This document shows positions 24,658 through 33,543 of a stretch of 64,000 nt of DNA, in pieces (position 1 is the first letter of the stretch; every line of letters begins with the position of its first letter). Below the pieces are notes generated by a model. It was not told where the DNA came from. It saw only the letters and a list, made by a program, of their open reading frames with translations, and searched no databases. Source of the stretch: Lewinellaceae bacterium. Its GTDB lineage: Bacteria; Bacteroidota; Bacteroidia; Chitinophagales; Saprospiraceae. The stretch lies in the NCBI GenBank assembly GCA_020636315.1, contig JACJYA010000004.1, positions 248,001 to 312,000 of the forward strand, written 5' to 3'. A program made the translations under genes and the position numbers.

Positions 24658-27600
24658 ATGGCCCGAAGCAGGCCTCCCTTTCTCCTCTTGTGGTTTTGTC
24701 TCTTTTTTGTAACACCGTTGGCATCCCGCCTTTGCGCCCAGGCCAGCTATTTCCAGCAGAAAGTGCATTATGATATCGACGTTCGCCTGGATGATAAGGC
24801 ACATGCCATCAACGGGCAGGTAACCATCGATTACCGGAACAATGCCCCTCATGCCCTCGACAGCCTCTGGTTCCACCTCTGGCCCAATGCCTACCGCAAC
24901 CGGCAAACAGCCTTTGCCAAACAGATGAGGCGCCGTAATGAAAGCCGCTTTTTCTTCGCCGAAGATAGTGAATTGGGATATATTGACAGCCTGGACTTCG
25001 CGGTAGATGGGAAGAGTGTCCGATGGGCTCCGGATCCCGGGAACCCGGATATCGCGTTCCTGGTGCTGAACGAGCCGATCCCGGCAGGCGGGCAGATACG
25101 CATCCGGACACCTTTTCACGTCAAGCTCCCCTACTGCTTTTCCCGCCTCGGCCACGACGGGCAGGCCTACCAGCTCACCCAGTGGTATCCCAAGCCTGCC
25201 GTTTACGACAAAGACGGCTGGCACCCCCTGCCCTACCTGGATATGGGCGAATTCTATTCTGAATTCGGAAGTTTTGATGTACGGATCACCCTGCCGGAGA
25301 ACTATCTGGTGGCCGCCACCGGCACCCTGCAAACCGAAAGCGAGCAGGCTTTTCTGGAAGAGCAGATCAAAGCAAGCAGTATTCACCTTAAGGACCTGTC
25401 TGATACGGAAGAACCCAACCTTAGCTTTCCTCCTTCCAGCCCCCATCTGAAAACTTTACGCTACACCGCGGAACGGGTGCACGACTTCGCCTGGTTTGCC
25501 GACAAGCGCTTTATGGTGCAGAAAGATACGCTCGGCTTACCTTCGGGAAGGACGGTAACCTGCCGGGCCTTCTTCACCCAGGCCGAGCAGGAACTCTGGA
25601 AGGAGGCAGCAGGCTATGTCAAAAAAGCCGTTCGTTTCTACTCTGAGCAGGTGGGCGAATACCCTTATCCTCAGGCCACTGCCGTGCAGACGGCCCTGGG
25701 CGCCGGCGGCGGCATGGAATACCCCATGATCACCAATTGCGGCCTGGCGGGCGACGCCCAATCGCTTGACGAACTCATCGCCCACGAGGTGGGGCACAAC
25801 TGGTTCTACGCGATCCTTGGCTCCAATGAGCGCAACCACGCCTGGATGGATGAGGGCATCAACAGTTTCTACGAGCACCGCTTCACCCGCCGCTACTACG
25901 GCGAACCCGGACTGGGCTACCTGCCCGGTTTTCTGCTGCGCACCTCAGAGATGAATATTTTTGAACTGGCCTACCTCTATCAGGCCCGCCGCCGCATCAA
26001 CCAGGCCCCGGATACCCCCTCCGACGAACTGAGCGAAGTCAATTACTTCCTCGGCGCTTATGAGATACCCGCCAGAGCCCTGCATTACCTGGAACAATAT
26101 CTGGGCGCCGAACACCTGGACAGCATCATGCAGGAGTACTACCGGCAGTGGGCTTTCCGCCACCCCCAGCCGGAGGATTTCCGCAAAGTTGCAGAAGAAG
26201 GGGCCGGAAAGAAACTGGACTGGTTCTTCGACGGGCTGCTCTTTTCCAACCGAAAGCAGGACTACGCCATTGCCGGGCTTAAAGAAGCCGGGGATTCCAT
26301 CTACGTCCGGCTAAAAAACAAAGGAGACATCGCAGGGCCGGTAACCCTCAGCGCCATGGCAGGCCCCGATCCGGCTATTGAATTCTGGCTAGAGGGCTTT
26401 GAAGGGGAAAAAACCGTCGGGCTTCCCGCCGGTATCTATACGGAGATCGTTCTCGACCGGCAACGCCTGACTTTCGACCTCTACCGGCAGGATAACCACA
26501 TTCGCCCTTCCGGGCTGCTGAAGAAAACGGAGCCGCTGAGCCTGCAGTTTGGCGCGGGCATAGAGAACGACAACCGCACGGCCCTCTACTGGGCGCCCCT
26601 CTTCAGCTGGAACAACTACGATAAGCTGATGCCCGGCCTGCTGGTTTACAACACCACTATCCCGGAGAAACGGCTGGAGTGGGCCCTGGCGCCATTCTTC
26701 GGCCTGGGCAGCGGAGGGCTGGCGGGAATCGGGGACGCCCACTACAATTTTTATCCGAAAGGTAATTTCGCCCAACGCATTACGCTCGGCGCTAACTTCC
26801 GCAGCTCTTACTACGCTTTCAACCAGCGCTTTGACACCCGCCTCCGATATACCCGCCTGCAACCCTACCTGAAGATCAACCTCGGAAAACCAGCAATCGG
26901 CAACCGCTACCGTACTTTGCAATTCCGTTCCATTTTCCTCAACCGGGAGCAGCTCACTTTTATCGACGGCGAGTTTGCCGGAACCAGCTGGCAGTCCAAC
27001 GCCATTCAGGAACTCAGTTTCCACACTGAGCAACGCACCGCCATCAACCCCTACAACTGGAAGGCGGCCCTGGAACACCAGGCATACAACAACCCTTTCG
27101 GGCAGGCCCGGCGCTACCTCAAGGCCTCCCTGGAGTGGAGCGGAAGCTATACCTACCAGCGAAAGCGCAACATCAGCCTGCGCCTGTTTGCCGGAACTTT
27201 TCTCTATCATTCGGAACGCGATGCCGGGTACATCGCCCCCGGCGCCTTCAACCTCATCTCCCAGGGCTTCAACGACTACCGGTTCGACGACTTCTACCTG
27301 GGCCGCACCGATACCGGCGGCCCCTGGCTGCAACAGGTGAGTATCCGGGACGGTGGTTTTAAAAATGTCATTGGAACGGGATTCAGCCTGGGGCGCAGCA
27401 ACAGCTTCATCATCGCCGCCAACCTGAAAGCGGATCTTCCCCGAACAATTTCTTCCTGGCTGCCCATCAAGCCTTATTTTGACTTCGGCTACTTCGACAA
27501 TGCCATGCCCACCGGTTCGGAAGATACCTTCACCGATCAATTGCTCTGGAGCGGAGGGGTGATGCTGGGCCTGTTTAAGGATGCCGTTGCGGTGTATTTC

Positions 27601-27729
27601 CCCCTGGTGAATTCGCAGAATATTCAGGACAGATACGTGGAAAGGGGGAATTACTGGAAGCGGGTGGCTTTTCGGATAGAGTTAAGGCAGTTTGATCCGT
27701 GGAAGTTGGTGGACCGATTGGAATTTTAA
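24658..27729 (+). CDS. M1-family metallopeptidase with C-terminal membrane-barrel-like domain
   Basis: A 1023-residue protein started at 24658 (MARSRPPFLLLWFCLFF), with a signal peptide ending near LCAQ. Residues about 30-560 are an M1 (aminopeptidase N-like) domain: GGMEYP near 351 in the substrate-binding loop, and the zinc site HEVGH at 376-380 with the third ligand Glu399 in WMDEGINSF. After a short linker, residues about 620-1023 are made of alternating aromatic strands (RITLGANFRSSYYAF, RYRTLQFRSIFL, NISLRLFAGTFLY) and end with strand-like ELRQFDPWKLVDRLEF, as in outer-membrane barrels of the surface-antigen type. The protein would expose or hold the peptidase at the outer membrane. It is longer than classical M1 enzymes because of the barrel. 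Confidence 0.87.
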   Translation: MARSRPPFLLLWFCLFFVTPLASRLCAQASYFQQKVHYDIDVRLDDKAHAINGQVTIDYRNNAPHALDSLWFHLWPNAYRNRQTAFAKQMRRRNESRFFFAEDSELGYIDSLDFAVDGKSVRWAPDPGNPDIAFLVLNEPIPAGGQIRIRTPFHVKLPYCFSRLGHDGQAYQLTQWYPKPAVYDKDGWHPLPYLDMGEFYSEFGSFDVRITLPENYLVAATGTLQTESEQAFLEEQIKASSIHLKDLSDTEEPNLSFPPSSPHLKTLRYTAERVHDFAWFADKRFMVQKDTLGLPSGRTVTCRAFFTQAEQELWKEAAGYVKKAVRFYSEQVGEYPYPQATAVQTALGAGGGMEYPMITNCGLAGDAQSLDELIAHEVGHNWFYAILGSNERNHAWMDEGINSFYEHRFTRRYYGEPGLGYLPGFLLRTSEMNIFELAYLYQARRRINQAPDTPSDELSEVNYFLGAYEIPARALHYLEQYLGAEHLDSIMQEYYRQWAFRHPQPEDFRKVAEEGAGKKLDWFFDGLLFSNRKQDYAIAGLKEAGDSIYVRLKNKGDIAGPVTLSAMAGPDPAIEFWLEGFEGEKTVGLPAGIYTEIVLDRQRLTFDLYRQDNHIRPSGLLKKTEPLSLQFGAGIENDNRTALYWAPLFSWNNYDKLMPGLLVYNTTIPEKRLEWALAPFFGLGSGGLAGIGDAHYNFYPKGNFAQRITLGANFRSSYYAFNQRFDTRLRYTRLQPYLKINLGKPAIGNRYRTLQFRSIFLNREQLTFIDGEFAGTSWQSNAIQELSFHTEQRTAINPYNWKAALEHQAYNNPFGQARRYLKASLEWSGSYTYQRKRNISLRLFAGTFLYHSERDAGYIAPGAFNLISQGFNDYRFDDFYLGRTDTGGPWLQQVSIRDGGFKNVIGTGFSLGRSNSFIIAANLKADLPRTISSWLPIKPYFDFGYFDNAMPTGSEDTFTDQLLWSGGVMLGLFKDAVAVYFPLVNSQNIQDRYVERGNYWKRVAFRIELRQFDPWKLVDRLEF

Positions 27730-27910
27730 TATTTAATATTCAAGGATTTCTAATTTGAGTTTGAATCTGAAGCGAAAAGCATCATGATATATCGGGTATC
27801 CGAATACCATGGGATACTGCTTAGGAAACATCAACTTCCGATCTATCATGTAGAGCCTAAGGTGCTGGTATTCAATCATTCAGTCATTCATTAATTCAGT
27901 CCATGTACTT

Positions 27911-28129
27911 ATGCCAATTACCTATGATATAAAGACCGACTTTCTCTATAAAAAGGGCAAAGCAGAAGGTAAAGCTGAGGGGATTGAAGAAGGCATGGAA
28001 CGGAAGTCACGTATCGTTGTAGCCCGCGGATATGAAAAAGGCCTATCCCTGGAGGAGATCGCTGAACTTGCAGATATGCCCGTAGAATGGGTAATAGCTG
28101 TCATCCGGGAAATTGAGACTGAGAAATAG
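27911..28129 (+). CDS. Small orphan protein resembling the C-terminal tail of Rpn-family nucleases
   Basis: Seventy-two residues. After MPITYDIKTDFLYKKG comes GKAEGKAEGIEEGMERK, a charged helical linker, and then LSLEEIAELADMPVEWVIAVI, a small helix-turn-helix-like unit. This linker plus helical end is what closes many Rpn/PD-(D/E)XK proteins, but the nuclease domain itself is absent: no catalytic Asp or E/QxK lies upstream in this or another frame. It could be a decayed remnant or a free-standing regulator like the short internal product known for E. coli rpn genes, which counteracts the full-length nuclease. Confidence 0.6.
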   Translation: MPITYDIKTDFLYKKGKAEGKAEGIEEGMERKSRIVVARGYEKGLSLEEIAELADMPVEWVIAVIREIETEK

Positions 28130-28214
28130 TCAAAAACGAACTGAATTGTCCTTGATCTGTTTACACTTTCCAAACGTGAAGAGCGTACACATGGTGGGAT
28201 TGTTCAAATAAGTG

Positions 28215-28290
28215 TGTCTGCGTTACGCTAACCCGCTGGTTTCCAGGACAACGAGGAACTCAGAAACCAGGAACTTTGAACAGTCCCGTA
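28215..28290. repeat. Imperfect word repeat after the GT2 gene
   Basis: On the minus strand, within about 20 nt of the stop codon, AGTTCCTGGTTTCTGAGTTC repeats the word GTTCCT/GTTTCT, and CTGGTTTC pairs with GAAACCAG to form a hairpin. No T run follows. Confidence 0.45.
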
Positions 28291-28295
28291 CATGG

Positions 28296-29459
28296 TCACT
28301 TACCTCCCACCCTCATCAATCCCAGCAAGCTCCGAAAAAAACCGGTAAAGATCACCTGAATGCCCAGGATGGCCGAGATCAGCCCCGGAATGACGATCCG
28401 CAGGGTATGAGAAGGGGCCAGGTCACCGTAGTCGGCGTTCTGCCAGATCAGGTAGCTCCAGACAGATAGGCCCAGGCCGGTAAGGAGCAGCAAAAGGCCG
28501 GCGGCTATGCTGCGCTCCAGACTGAATATCTTTTCAAACCTTTTCAGGCGGGCGCTCTCCGGCAAAAGGCCGGCCTGAACGCCGTAGGTTTTGGAAAGCA
28601 GATAGAAAGAGAAAAGCTGAAAACCGATGATGACGCTGCCGGCGGCGTAGAGCAGGGTGTGGATATCCAGCCGGACGTCGTTGAGATAAATGGGATCGAT
28701 GATGAGTAGTATGGAGAAGATACTTCCCAGCAGCATGAACAATAACCCTGGGTAAAAAAACAGCCACCGGGGGCTATAGATCAGCAGGAAGCGCAGGTGG
28801 CGCCAGCCATCCCGCCAGGTGTTGAGATGGGGCGGGCGCGAGCGGCCATCGGGCGAAAGGGTGGTCGGCACCTCGGCCATTTTCAGGCCGTTAAGGGCGG
28901 ACTTGACGACCATCTCAGAGGCGAATTCCATGCCCGGAGTGTTCAGGCCAATGTCCAGAATACTTTCCCGGCGAAACCCCCGAAGGCCGCAGTGGAAGTC
29001 GCCGATATCGATGTGAAAGAACATCTTGCCAATGAAAGTCAGCACCGGGTTCCCCAGATAGCGGTGAAGGAAAGGCATGGCGCCTTTCGCAATGCCTCCT
29101 TTGAAGCGGTTGCCCATCACCAGATCGTATCCCTCCCGGAGTTTTTCGACAAATGGCATGAGGTGGAGAAAATCGTAACTATCGTCCGAGTCACCCATGA
29201 TGATAAACTCTCCTCTGGCAGCCTTTATGCCTCCTCTCAGGGCACTGCCGTAGCCTTTTTCCTTTACATCCACCACTCTGGCGCCCAGCTTGCGGGCGAT
29301 CTCCCTGGATTGGTCCGTGCTGCCGTTATCGGCGATGAGCACTTCTCCGGCTACCTTATGTTCTTTCAGAAAAGAGATAGCCTTCCGGATGCAGATGCCG
29401 ATCGTTTCCTCCTCATTAAGGCAGGGCATCAAGATGGTCAGTTCTGGTTTCTCAGCCAT
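28296..29459 (-). CDS. Membrane-anchored family 2 glycosyltransferase (DPM1/GtrB-like)
   Basis: A 387-residue protein started at 29459 (MAEKPELTILMPC). The catalytic domain has LNEEETIGICI, IADNGSTDQS, and the metal site MGDSDDSYDF, followed by GNRFKGGI and the conserved FHCGLRGFRR. Four hydrophobic segments follow from about residue 230 (WLFFYPGLLFMLLGSIFSIL, LLYAAGSVIIGFQLFSFYLL, SIAAGLLLLLTGLGLSVW and one near the end). This layout matches enzymes that charge a polyprenyl phosphate with a sugar for later use outside the membrane. The adjacent polytopic protein may use such a lipid-linked sugar. Confidence 0.88.
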   Translation of the reverse strand: MAEKPELTILMPCLNEEETIGICIRKAISFLKEHKVAGEVLIADNGSTDQSREIARKLGARVVDVKEKGYGSALRGGIKAARGEFIIMGDSDDSYDFLHLMPFVEKLREGYDLVMGNRFKGGIAKGAMPFLHRYLGNPVLTFIGKMFFHIDIGDFHCGLRGFRRESILDIGLNTPGMEFASEMVVKSALNGLKMAEVPTTLSPDGRSRPPHLNTWRDGWRHLRFLLIYSPRWLFFYPGLLFMLLGSIFSILLIIDPIYLNDVRLDIHTLLYAAGSVIIGFQLFSFYLLSKTYGVQAGLLPESARLKRFEKIFSLERSIAAGLLLLLTGLGLSVWSYLIWQNADYGDLAPSHTLRIVIPGLISAILGIQVIFTGFFRSLLGLMRVGGK

Positions 29460-29499
29460 GAGCAAATCAATAATTTTCCGGCTCAGTCGAGACGGCCTC

Positions 29500-29543
29500 A
29501 AAATCAAAAATCAAAAATCACACATCAAAAATCACACATCAAC
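29500..29543. repeat. AAAATCA/CACATCA word repeat over a stop codon
   Basis: Units of 6-7 nt (AAAATC, CACATC). On the minus strand the TGA of the preceding membrane-protein gene is itself part of the tract (TGATGTGTGATTTTTGATG). Confidence 0.75.
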
Positions 29544-30903
29544 TTTTGCCTTCAGCTTCCTCTTTCACTTCCCACCATTCCCACCGGCGCCCGAACCAGG
29601 GATACCGGGCCATCAGTACGAACAGCGGCAGCAGCAGCAACCACATAGCCCTCGATTGGTAGCGGGCAAAAACGCCGGAAAGGGGGCCGCAAACCACCGC
29701 ATTGGCGGCCAGGCATATCAAAAAAAAACCGATCAGCATCTTTTGTGGCAACGTTATTTTCTTCGATAACAGCAGGATGATGGAAATGAACAAGCCTCCA
29801 AGTAACACCACCTGCTGCACGTAGTTGAGCAGGGTGAAGTCCAGCTTTCTAAAGCTCTGACGGGAAAACAGGTACCGCCGCTGATGCTCCGGGAAACGCA
29901 TTTTAATCGTCTCGAAAGGGCTTGACCCTTCCAGTTGAGGGGCAGTTGTATCGCCCACATCGAAACTGAAAAAAAGTTCTACGCTCGTCTCCAAACTGCG
30001 CGCCAGGATGACCCGCAGATATTGCCAATCGGTCAGGATATCATGGGTAATGGCCTGATATTCTCTCTTATTCTCCAGCCATCCCCCGGTTTTGTAGAGC
30101 GGGCTTTCGGGGTTCCACAGGAAGTCCCGGGGTATTTCATCCTTAAATTCACAGAAGCGGTATTCCTTTTCCGGGCAGGCATCATCCAGGTATTCCTCCA
30201 GGACGCCCCAGTGGACGAAGCGCTGCATCAGGAATACATGCCCTCCCTGTGATAGCCCGAAGCCCGCCCCCATCATCCAGTTTGTCGTTGGGATCAGCAG
30301 GGCGGACAGCAATACGACTCCCCAGGTAACCACCAGAGGCCGCAACCGGATCAAGGCGCGTTTTCGGTAAAAAACGTACAGCAGGCTCACGGCCCCCAGG
30401 ATCAAAAAAGCCGTAAAGAGGTGCGCGTAGTGCACTGCCATACTGAAAAAGAGAATAAGGCCTACAACCACCTGATCACGAACCTTGAGCCCCGGCCCCA
30501 GCAACAAAAGCCCTAAACCCAGCATCATCATCGGAGCAAAAATATCGGGGAGCAGTGCGCTGACATGTACGGAAAGGCCGGTAAACAGCGTGCAGAAAAA
30601 TACGAAGCCCAGAAAAAGCACCTCCCGGTAACGGGCTTCCACAAACTGGCGAAAGAAGTAATACAACAACAAGGCCAGCAGAAAGCTTTGCCCCAGAACA
30701 GCCAGCCATAAGCTCTCCGCAAGGCTGACGTGCCTCAGGAACCAGCCGTAGAAGATCGGCCGATCGATAGGCACTTCATTGTAGAACCCTGAACTGATGT
30801 AAGTGCCCGTGTCCGGGAACACCAGGGGGAAGTTGTTGTAAAAGCCCACAAAACAGGCGACAACAGCGGCGGTAAAGATCAGAAGTAGGGCCCTCAGGTT
30901 CAC
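29539..30903 (-). CDS. Polytopic membrane protein, possibly GT-C type glycosyltransferase
   Basis: A 454-residue protein (GTG start) with about ten hydrophobic segments. The first loop after the N-terminal helix reads NNFPLVFPDTGTYISSGF, where the Asp resembles the catalytic loop of GT-C enzymes that use lipid-linked sugars. A large soluble loop of about 120 residues (residues 225-345) precedes the last three helices. I know no precise family. Context supports a glycan role: the neighbouring downstream gene is a GtrB-like polyprenyl-sugar synthase, 79 nt away, with a word repeat between them. Confidence 0.7.
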   Translation of the reverse strand: MNLRALLLIFTAAVVACFVGFYNNFPLVFPDTGTYISSGFYNEVPIDRPIFYGWFLRHVSLAESLWLAVLGQSFLLALLLYYFFRQFVEARYREVLFLGFVFFCTLFTGLSVHVSALLPDIFAPMMMLGLGLLLLGPGLKVRDQVVVGLILFFSMAVHYAHLFTAFLILGAVSLLYVFYRKRALIRLRPLVVTWGVVLLSALLIPTTNWMMGAGFGLSQGGHVFLMQRFVHWGVLEEYLDDACPEKEYRFCEFKDEIPRDFLWNPESPLYKTGGWLENKREYQAITHDILTDWQYLRVILARSLETSVELFFSFDVGDTTAPQLEGSSPFETIKMRFPEHQRRYLFSRQSFRKLDFTLLNYVQQVVLLGGLFISIILLLSKKITLPQKMLIGFFLICLAANAVVCGPLSGVFARYQSRAMWLLLLPLFVLMARYPWFGRRWEWWEVKEEAEGKS

Positions 30904-31031
30904 TGTAGGTTATTTTGAGGGCAAAAATAGGGCTTTTCGGGAAGGGGCTTGCCTTTTGAACAAGTAAATGATGCCGGGAGTGAGCAAGAAGGCAGACAAA
31001 AACCATCGAACCGTTCAGCATATAGCTTCCT

Positions 31032-32009
31032 TTACTCCATCTCTTTTACCCACCGGATCAAATCAGTTGTAAACCCTTTATGCAAAACCGCCTGATCAGG
31101 CTGGTACATGGGGTGCCCGGTGTCATACACATGGATCTCGCAATTCTTTTTATGCTGTTCTGCAAAAGCCTCCTGTAGAAGATAGACGCTCCGCCAGACG
31201 GGCATATTGTCCTGTTCATCTCTGGCGCCGTAAGCAATGAACGCCGGCTGCTCCACTTTTCCCCAATAGGGCAAGGGGTCAAAATCAAAATTGATGCGGA
31301 TCCAGTCCCACACCCAGCTGTCTTTGTCCCGGGGAAAGCTGCGTGCGTAATCCGCCCAGGCAGAAGATTCCAGTTCTTTGTATCGATGTTCCAGCGGGGC
31401 CCAGTCTCCGGTTTTTACATACTGCTTCATCAGAACGTGCAGTTCCAGAACCTCCTTTACCTGTTCCGGCGAAAGGCCTTCCTGCAGGCTGGTATTGGCC
31501 ACCTCGTGAATGATCAGCTCTTCAAAAGGCACAGCTGCTCCCACGACATCTATGGCGAAGGCAACGGCCGCTTCCCGGCTGGCCACTATGGGAACGATGA
31601 ACCCGCCCTGGCTAAGCCCCATTACCCCCACTTTCCCGAGGCGGTATTCTTTTTTCAGAAACCGGACGGAAGCCGCCGCATCCTCCGCCAGATCCTCAAA
31701 AGAGGCGGTTTTCCAGTCTCCCCGGGATTTCCCTACGCCCCTTTTGTCCGGAAGCAAAACATAGATCCCTTCCTCCGCCAGCAGTTCGGCAAAGGAGCGC
31801 GCCCAGAGATTGTCCGTACCACTGGGGCCGGAGCCTTGAATGATGGCCACCCCGATGCCTTGCCCGGCAGGAGAAGAGGGAACGAACACTTCACCAAATA
31901 ACTCCAGGGTGTCATTGGAAAAAGTGGCGTCGGCAATATTAAAGTTTTGGGGAAAAACGGATAGCTGAAACGCAAATACAAAACAGGCAATAGCATAAAA
32001 TCGCTTCAT
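31032..32009 (-). CDS. Secreted alpha/beta hydrolase
   Basis: A 325-residue protein with a signal peptide (MKRFYAIACFVFAFQLSVFPQ). The fold is that of dienelactone-hydrolase/S9-like esterases: IIQGSGPSGTDN forms the oxyanion region, the nucleophile sits in GVMGLSQGGFI, the acid is probably Asp in GARDEQDNM and the histidine is in DTGHPMY. The substrate is unknown; acyl esters or short peptides in the periplasm are plausible. It is a single gene upstream of the polytopic membrane protein gene and downstream of the toxin-antitoxin pair. Confidence 0.88.
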   Translation of the reverse strand: MKRFYAIACFVFAFQLSVFPQNFNIADATFSNDTLELFGEVFVPSSPAGQGIGVAIIQGSGPSGTDNLWARSFAELLAEEGIYVLLPDKRGVGKSRGDWKTASFEDLAEDAAASVRFLKKEYRLGKVGVMGLSQGGFIVPIVASREAAVAFAIDVVGAAVPFEELIIHEVANTSLQEGLSPEQVKEVLELHVLMKQYVKTGDWAPLEHRYKELESSAWADYARSFPRDKDSWVWDWIRINFDFDPLPYWGKVEQPAFIAYGARDEQDNMPVWRSVYLLQEAFAEQHKKNCEIHVYDTGHPMYQPDQAVLHKGFTTDLIRWVKEME

Positions 32010-32080
32010 AATAACGGGTGATTTCGGGTGCGGGAAATGATTCTAAGAAATGACGGAGCGAAACGGGAAAAGTTACATAT

Positions 32081-32500
32081 TCAGGCGAACGGGTTTTGAA
32101 TGCGGACTCCCGCCACCTCAGCCCCGTGCTGCATATCTTCGGTAAGTACGGTATGGCACTGTGCGGACCCGGCTGCAACAAGGATCAGACTATCCCAGAA
32201 TGAGATCTGATGGAGCACGTGAATATCAATGGCGTCCTTTATCATTTGAAGATCGACGGACACCACTTCAAACAGGGACAGGCTGTCAATTATAGCTTTT
32301 ATCTCCAGCGGAGGTTGTTTGAACTTGCCGATCATCACAGCTGTGAACTCCTTCAATACCTGAGTACTTGAAACGAATTCCACACTCCCCTTTCCTGCTC
32401 TGAGAAAGGCAAGGCATTTCTCCTGTTTCTCCGGTTCATCCTGGCTAAAACAGTAGATAAGGAAATTAGTATCAAGAAAACACTTTCCGGTCATAGACAT
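32081..32500 (-). CDS. vapC: PIN-domain ribonuclease toxin (VapC-like)
   Basis: A 139-residue PIN domain. The acidic quartet that binds magnesium is complete: Asp10 (FLDTNFLIY), Glu51 (LKEFTAV), Asp103 (FWDSLILVAA) and Asp122 (LTEDMQHG). Such toxins cleave tRNA or other RNA when the antitoxin is lost. Its start (32500, or ATG at 32494) lies inside the antitoxin gene, so translation is coupled. Pairing with the ribbon-helix-helix gene immediately upstream is what identifies it as a toxin-antitoxin module and not a lone nuclease. Confidence 0.9.
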   Translation of the reverse strand: MSMTGKCFLDTNFLIYCFSQDEPEKQEKCLAFLRAGKGSVEFVSSTQVLKEFTAVMIGKFKQPPLEIKAIIDSLSLFEVVSVDLQMIKDAIDIHVLHQISFWDSLILVAAGSAQCHTVLTEDMQHGAEVAGVRIQNPFA

Positions 32501-32708
32501 CAGCTCTGCTCCATTTCCAGCCTTTTGTGGGAACGGAAAGGTTTTGTGTATGGCCGATCAATTTCTCGACGGGATCGTTTTCTTCAGGACTTACCTGACG
32601 CCTGAGCAATACACGGATCAGGCTATTAAGGCTGGTCCCATGCTTTTGGGCATACTCCCGGCTCTTTCTCAGCAGGTCATCCGGCAATGATAAGGTCACG
32701 TTTTTCAT
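32472..32708 (-). CDS. Ribbon-helix-helix antitoxin (VapB-like)
   Basis: Seventy-eight residues from the ATG at 32708. MKNVTLSLPDDLLRKSREYAQ is an Arc/CopG-type DNA-binding strand and helix, followed by KHGTSLNSLIRVLLRRQ as the second helix. The C-terminal part (GHTQNLSVPTKGWKWSRADVYDRK) would wrap the toxin and block its active site. A longer frame to 32738 is open but starts upstream of the predicted RNA start. The gene overlaps vapC by 29 nt. Autoregulation is likely, because a perfect palindrome covers its promoter. Confidence 0.88.
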   Translation of the reverse strand: MKNVTLSLPDDLLRKSREYAQKHGTSLNSLIRVLLRRQVSPEENDPVEKLIGHTQNLSVPTKGWKWSRADVYDRKVFS

Positions 32709-32718
32709 TCTACACAGT

Positions 32719-32742
32719 TTATGTGTACAAATATACACATAA
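32719..32742. promoter_or_regulatory. Palindromic operator over the antitoxin promoter
   Basis: TTATGTGTA (32719-32727) and TACACATAA (32734-32742) are perfect inverted copies around CAAATA. The -7 box lies inside the palindrome, so a ribbon-helix-helix dimer pair bound here would block RNA polymerase. This is the standard autorepression layout of toxin-antitoxin operons. Confidence 0.75.
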
Positions 32743-32758
32743 TATTACTGGCATTCAA
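32728..32758 (-). promoter_or_regulatory. Consensus promoter of the toxin-antitoxin operon
   Basis: TTG at 32756-32758, a 20-nt spacer and TATATTTG at 32728-32735, an exact match to the Bacteroidota primary sigma promoter. Expected RNA start near 32721-32723, giving a leader of about 13-15 nt. Confidence 0.8.
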
Positions 32759-33353
32759 GGTAGCCCGATAGTTGCATGCATCTCATTATTCCTTCCACCT
32801 GAGAATTGCAGTTTCTCACGGCCCTTTACGCCACAAAAAAAGTTTTGAAAAAAATAAAAAATACCAATAAAATTTCTTCTGAAAAAATTTGAAAAAATTA
32901 TGCCCGGCCCCTTTGACCCTTTATGAAATTTTATATAAATTTATGACAACGATTTATTAACGAGGCAAGGCCATTCGTTCTTTGACTGCCGGTTGTTTCC
33001 CATCTGTATTTTCATTCTGGGAAATTGCAAATGATGTCCCTTCTAACCGTCTCAGGGTGGCTCTAGCCGCCCTAAAGAATGAAAATAATCCTTCCGGCAA
33101 AAATGAGAACATCCATTGGGCCAAGCCTGCAAAACGATCGCCTATGAGTCCACCATACCAACAAGCGGCGAAGGTTAGTTTTCCTTCGCCACAAAAAACA
33201 GAAACGTTTGGCGGATTTCGCTCGTATTAAAAAAGGTGTTTTTCCGGAAAATGGAAAATAGCACAACAAGAAATTGAAATATAAAATATCGAGAATTGCC
33301 CTCCAGAGCTTTGTGAGGCACAGGTAAGTCTGCTGAATGAAGGTTAAAAAAAC

Positions 33354-33392
33354 AAAAAAGCCAGCCTTTTGGTCAAAAGGCTGGCTTTTTTT
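33354..33392. terminator. Bidirectional intrinsic terminator
   Basis: GCCAGCCTTTT and AAAAGGCTGGC form a perfect 11-bp stem with loop GGTC, flanked by A on the left and seven T on the right, so it works on both strands. It should end the padR-pspC transcript on the minus strand and any plus-strand RNA from the A/T-rich region. Confidence 0.9.
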
Positions 33393-33514
33393 GTCGGGTG
33401 AAACGAATCACCCCGGCCGGCAAAGCCGGGCCGGAGTGATGTTCTGAATATCGGTTAACAGCATATTTTGTTCCGGTTGATTGTTGTTCGAACAATAATC
33501 AAAGTGGCCGGACA

Positions 33515-33543
33515 ATAACAATCTAACAATATAGCCATATAAC
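33515..33543 (-). repeat. Dispersed 29-bp repeat, copy 2
   Basis: Complement of 19373-19401 with one mismatch. Here it lies downstream of the PspC gene beside a near-perfect 26-bp palindrome (33477-33502). Confidence 0.7.

Noticed and set aside
32830..33392. tmRNA, RNase P RNA or SRP RNA in the gene-free region
   Set aside because: None of the conserved core sequences of these RNAs is visible; only a terminator and a small hairpin support a transcript.
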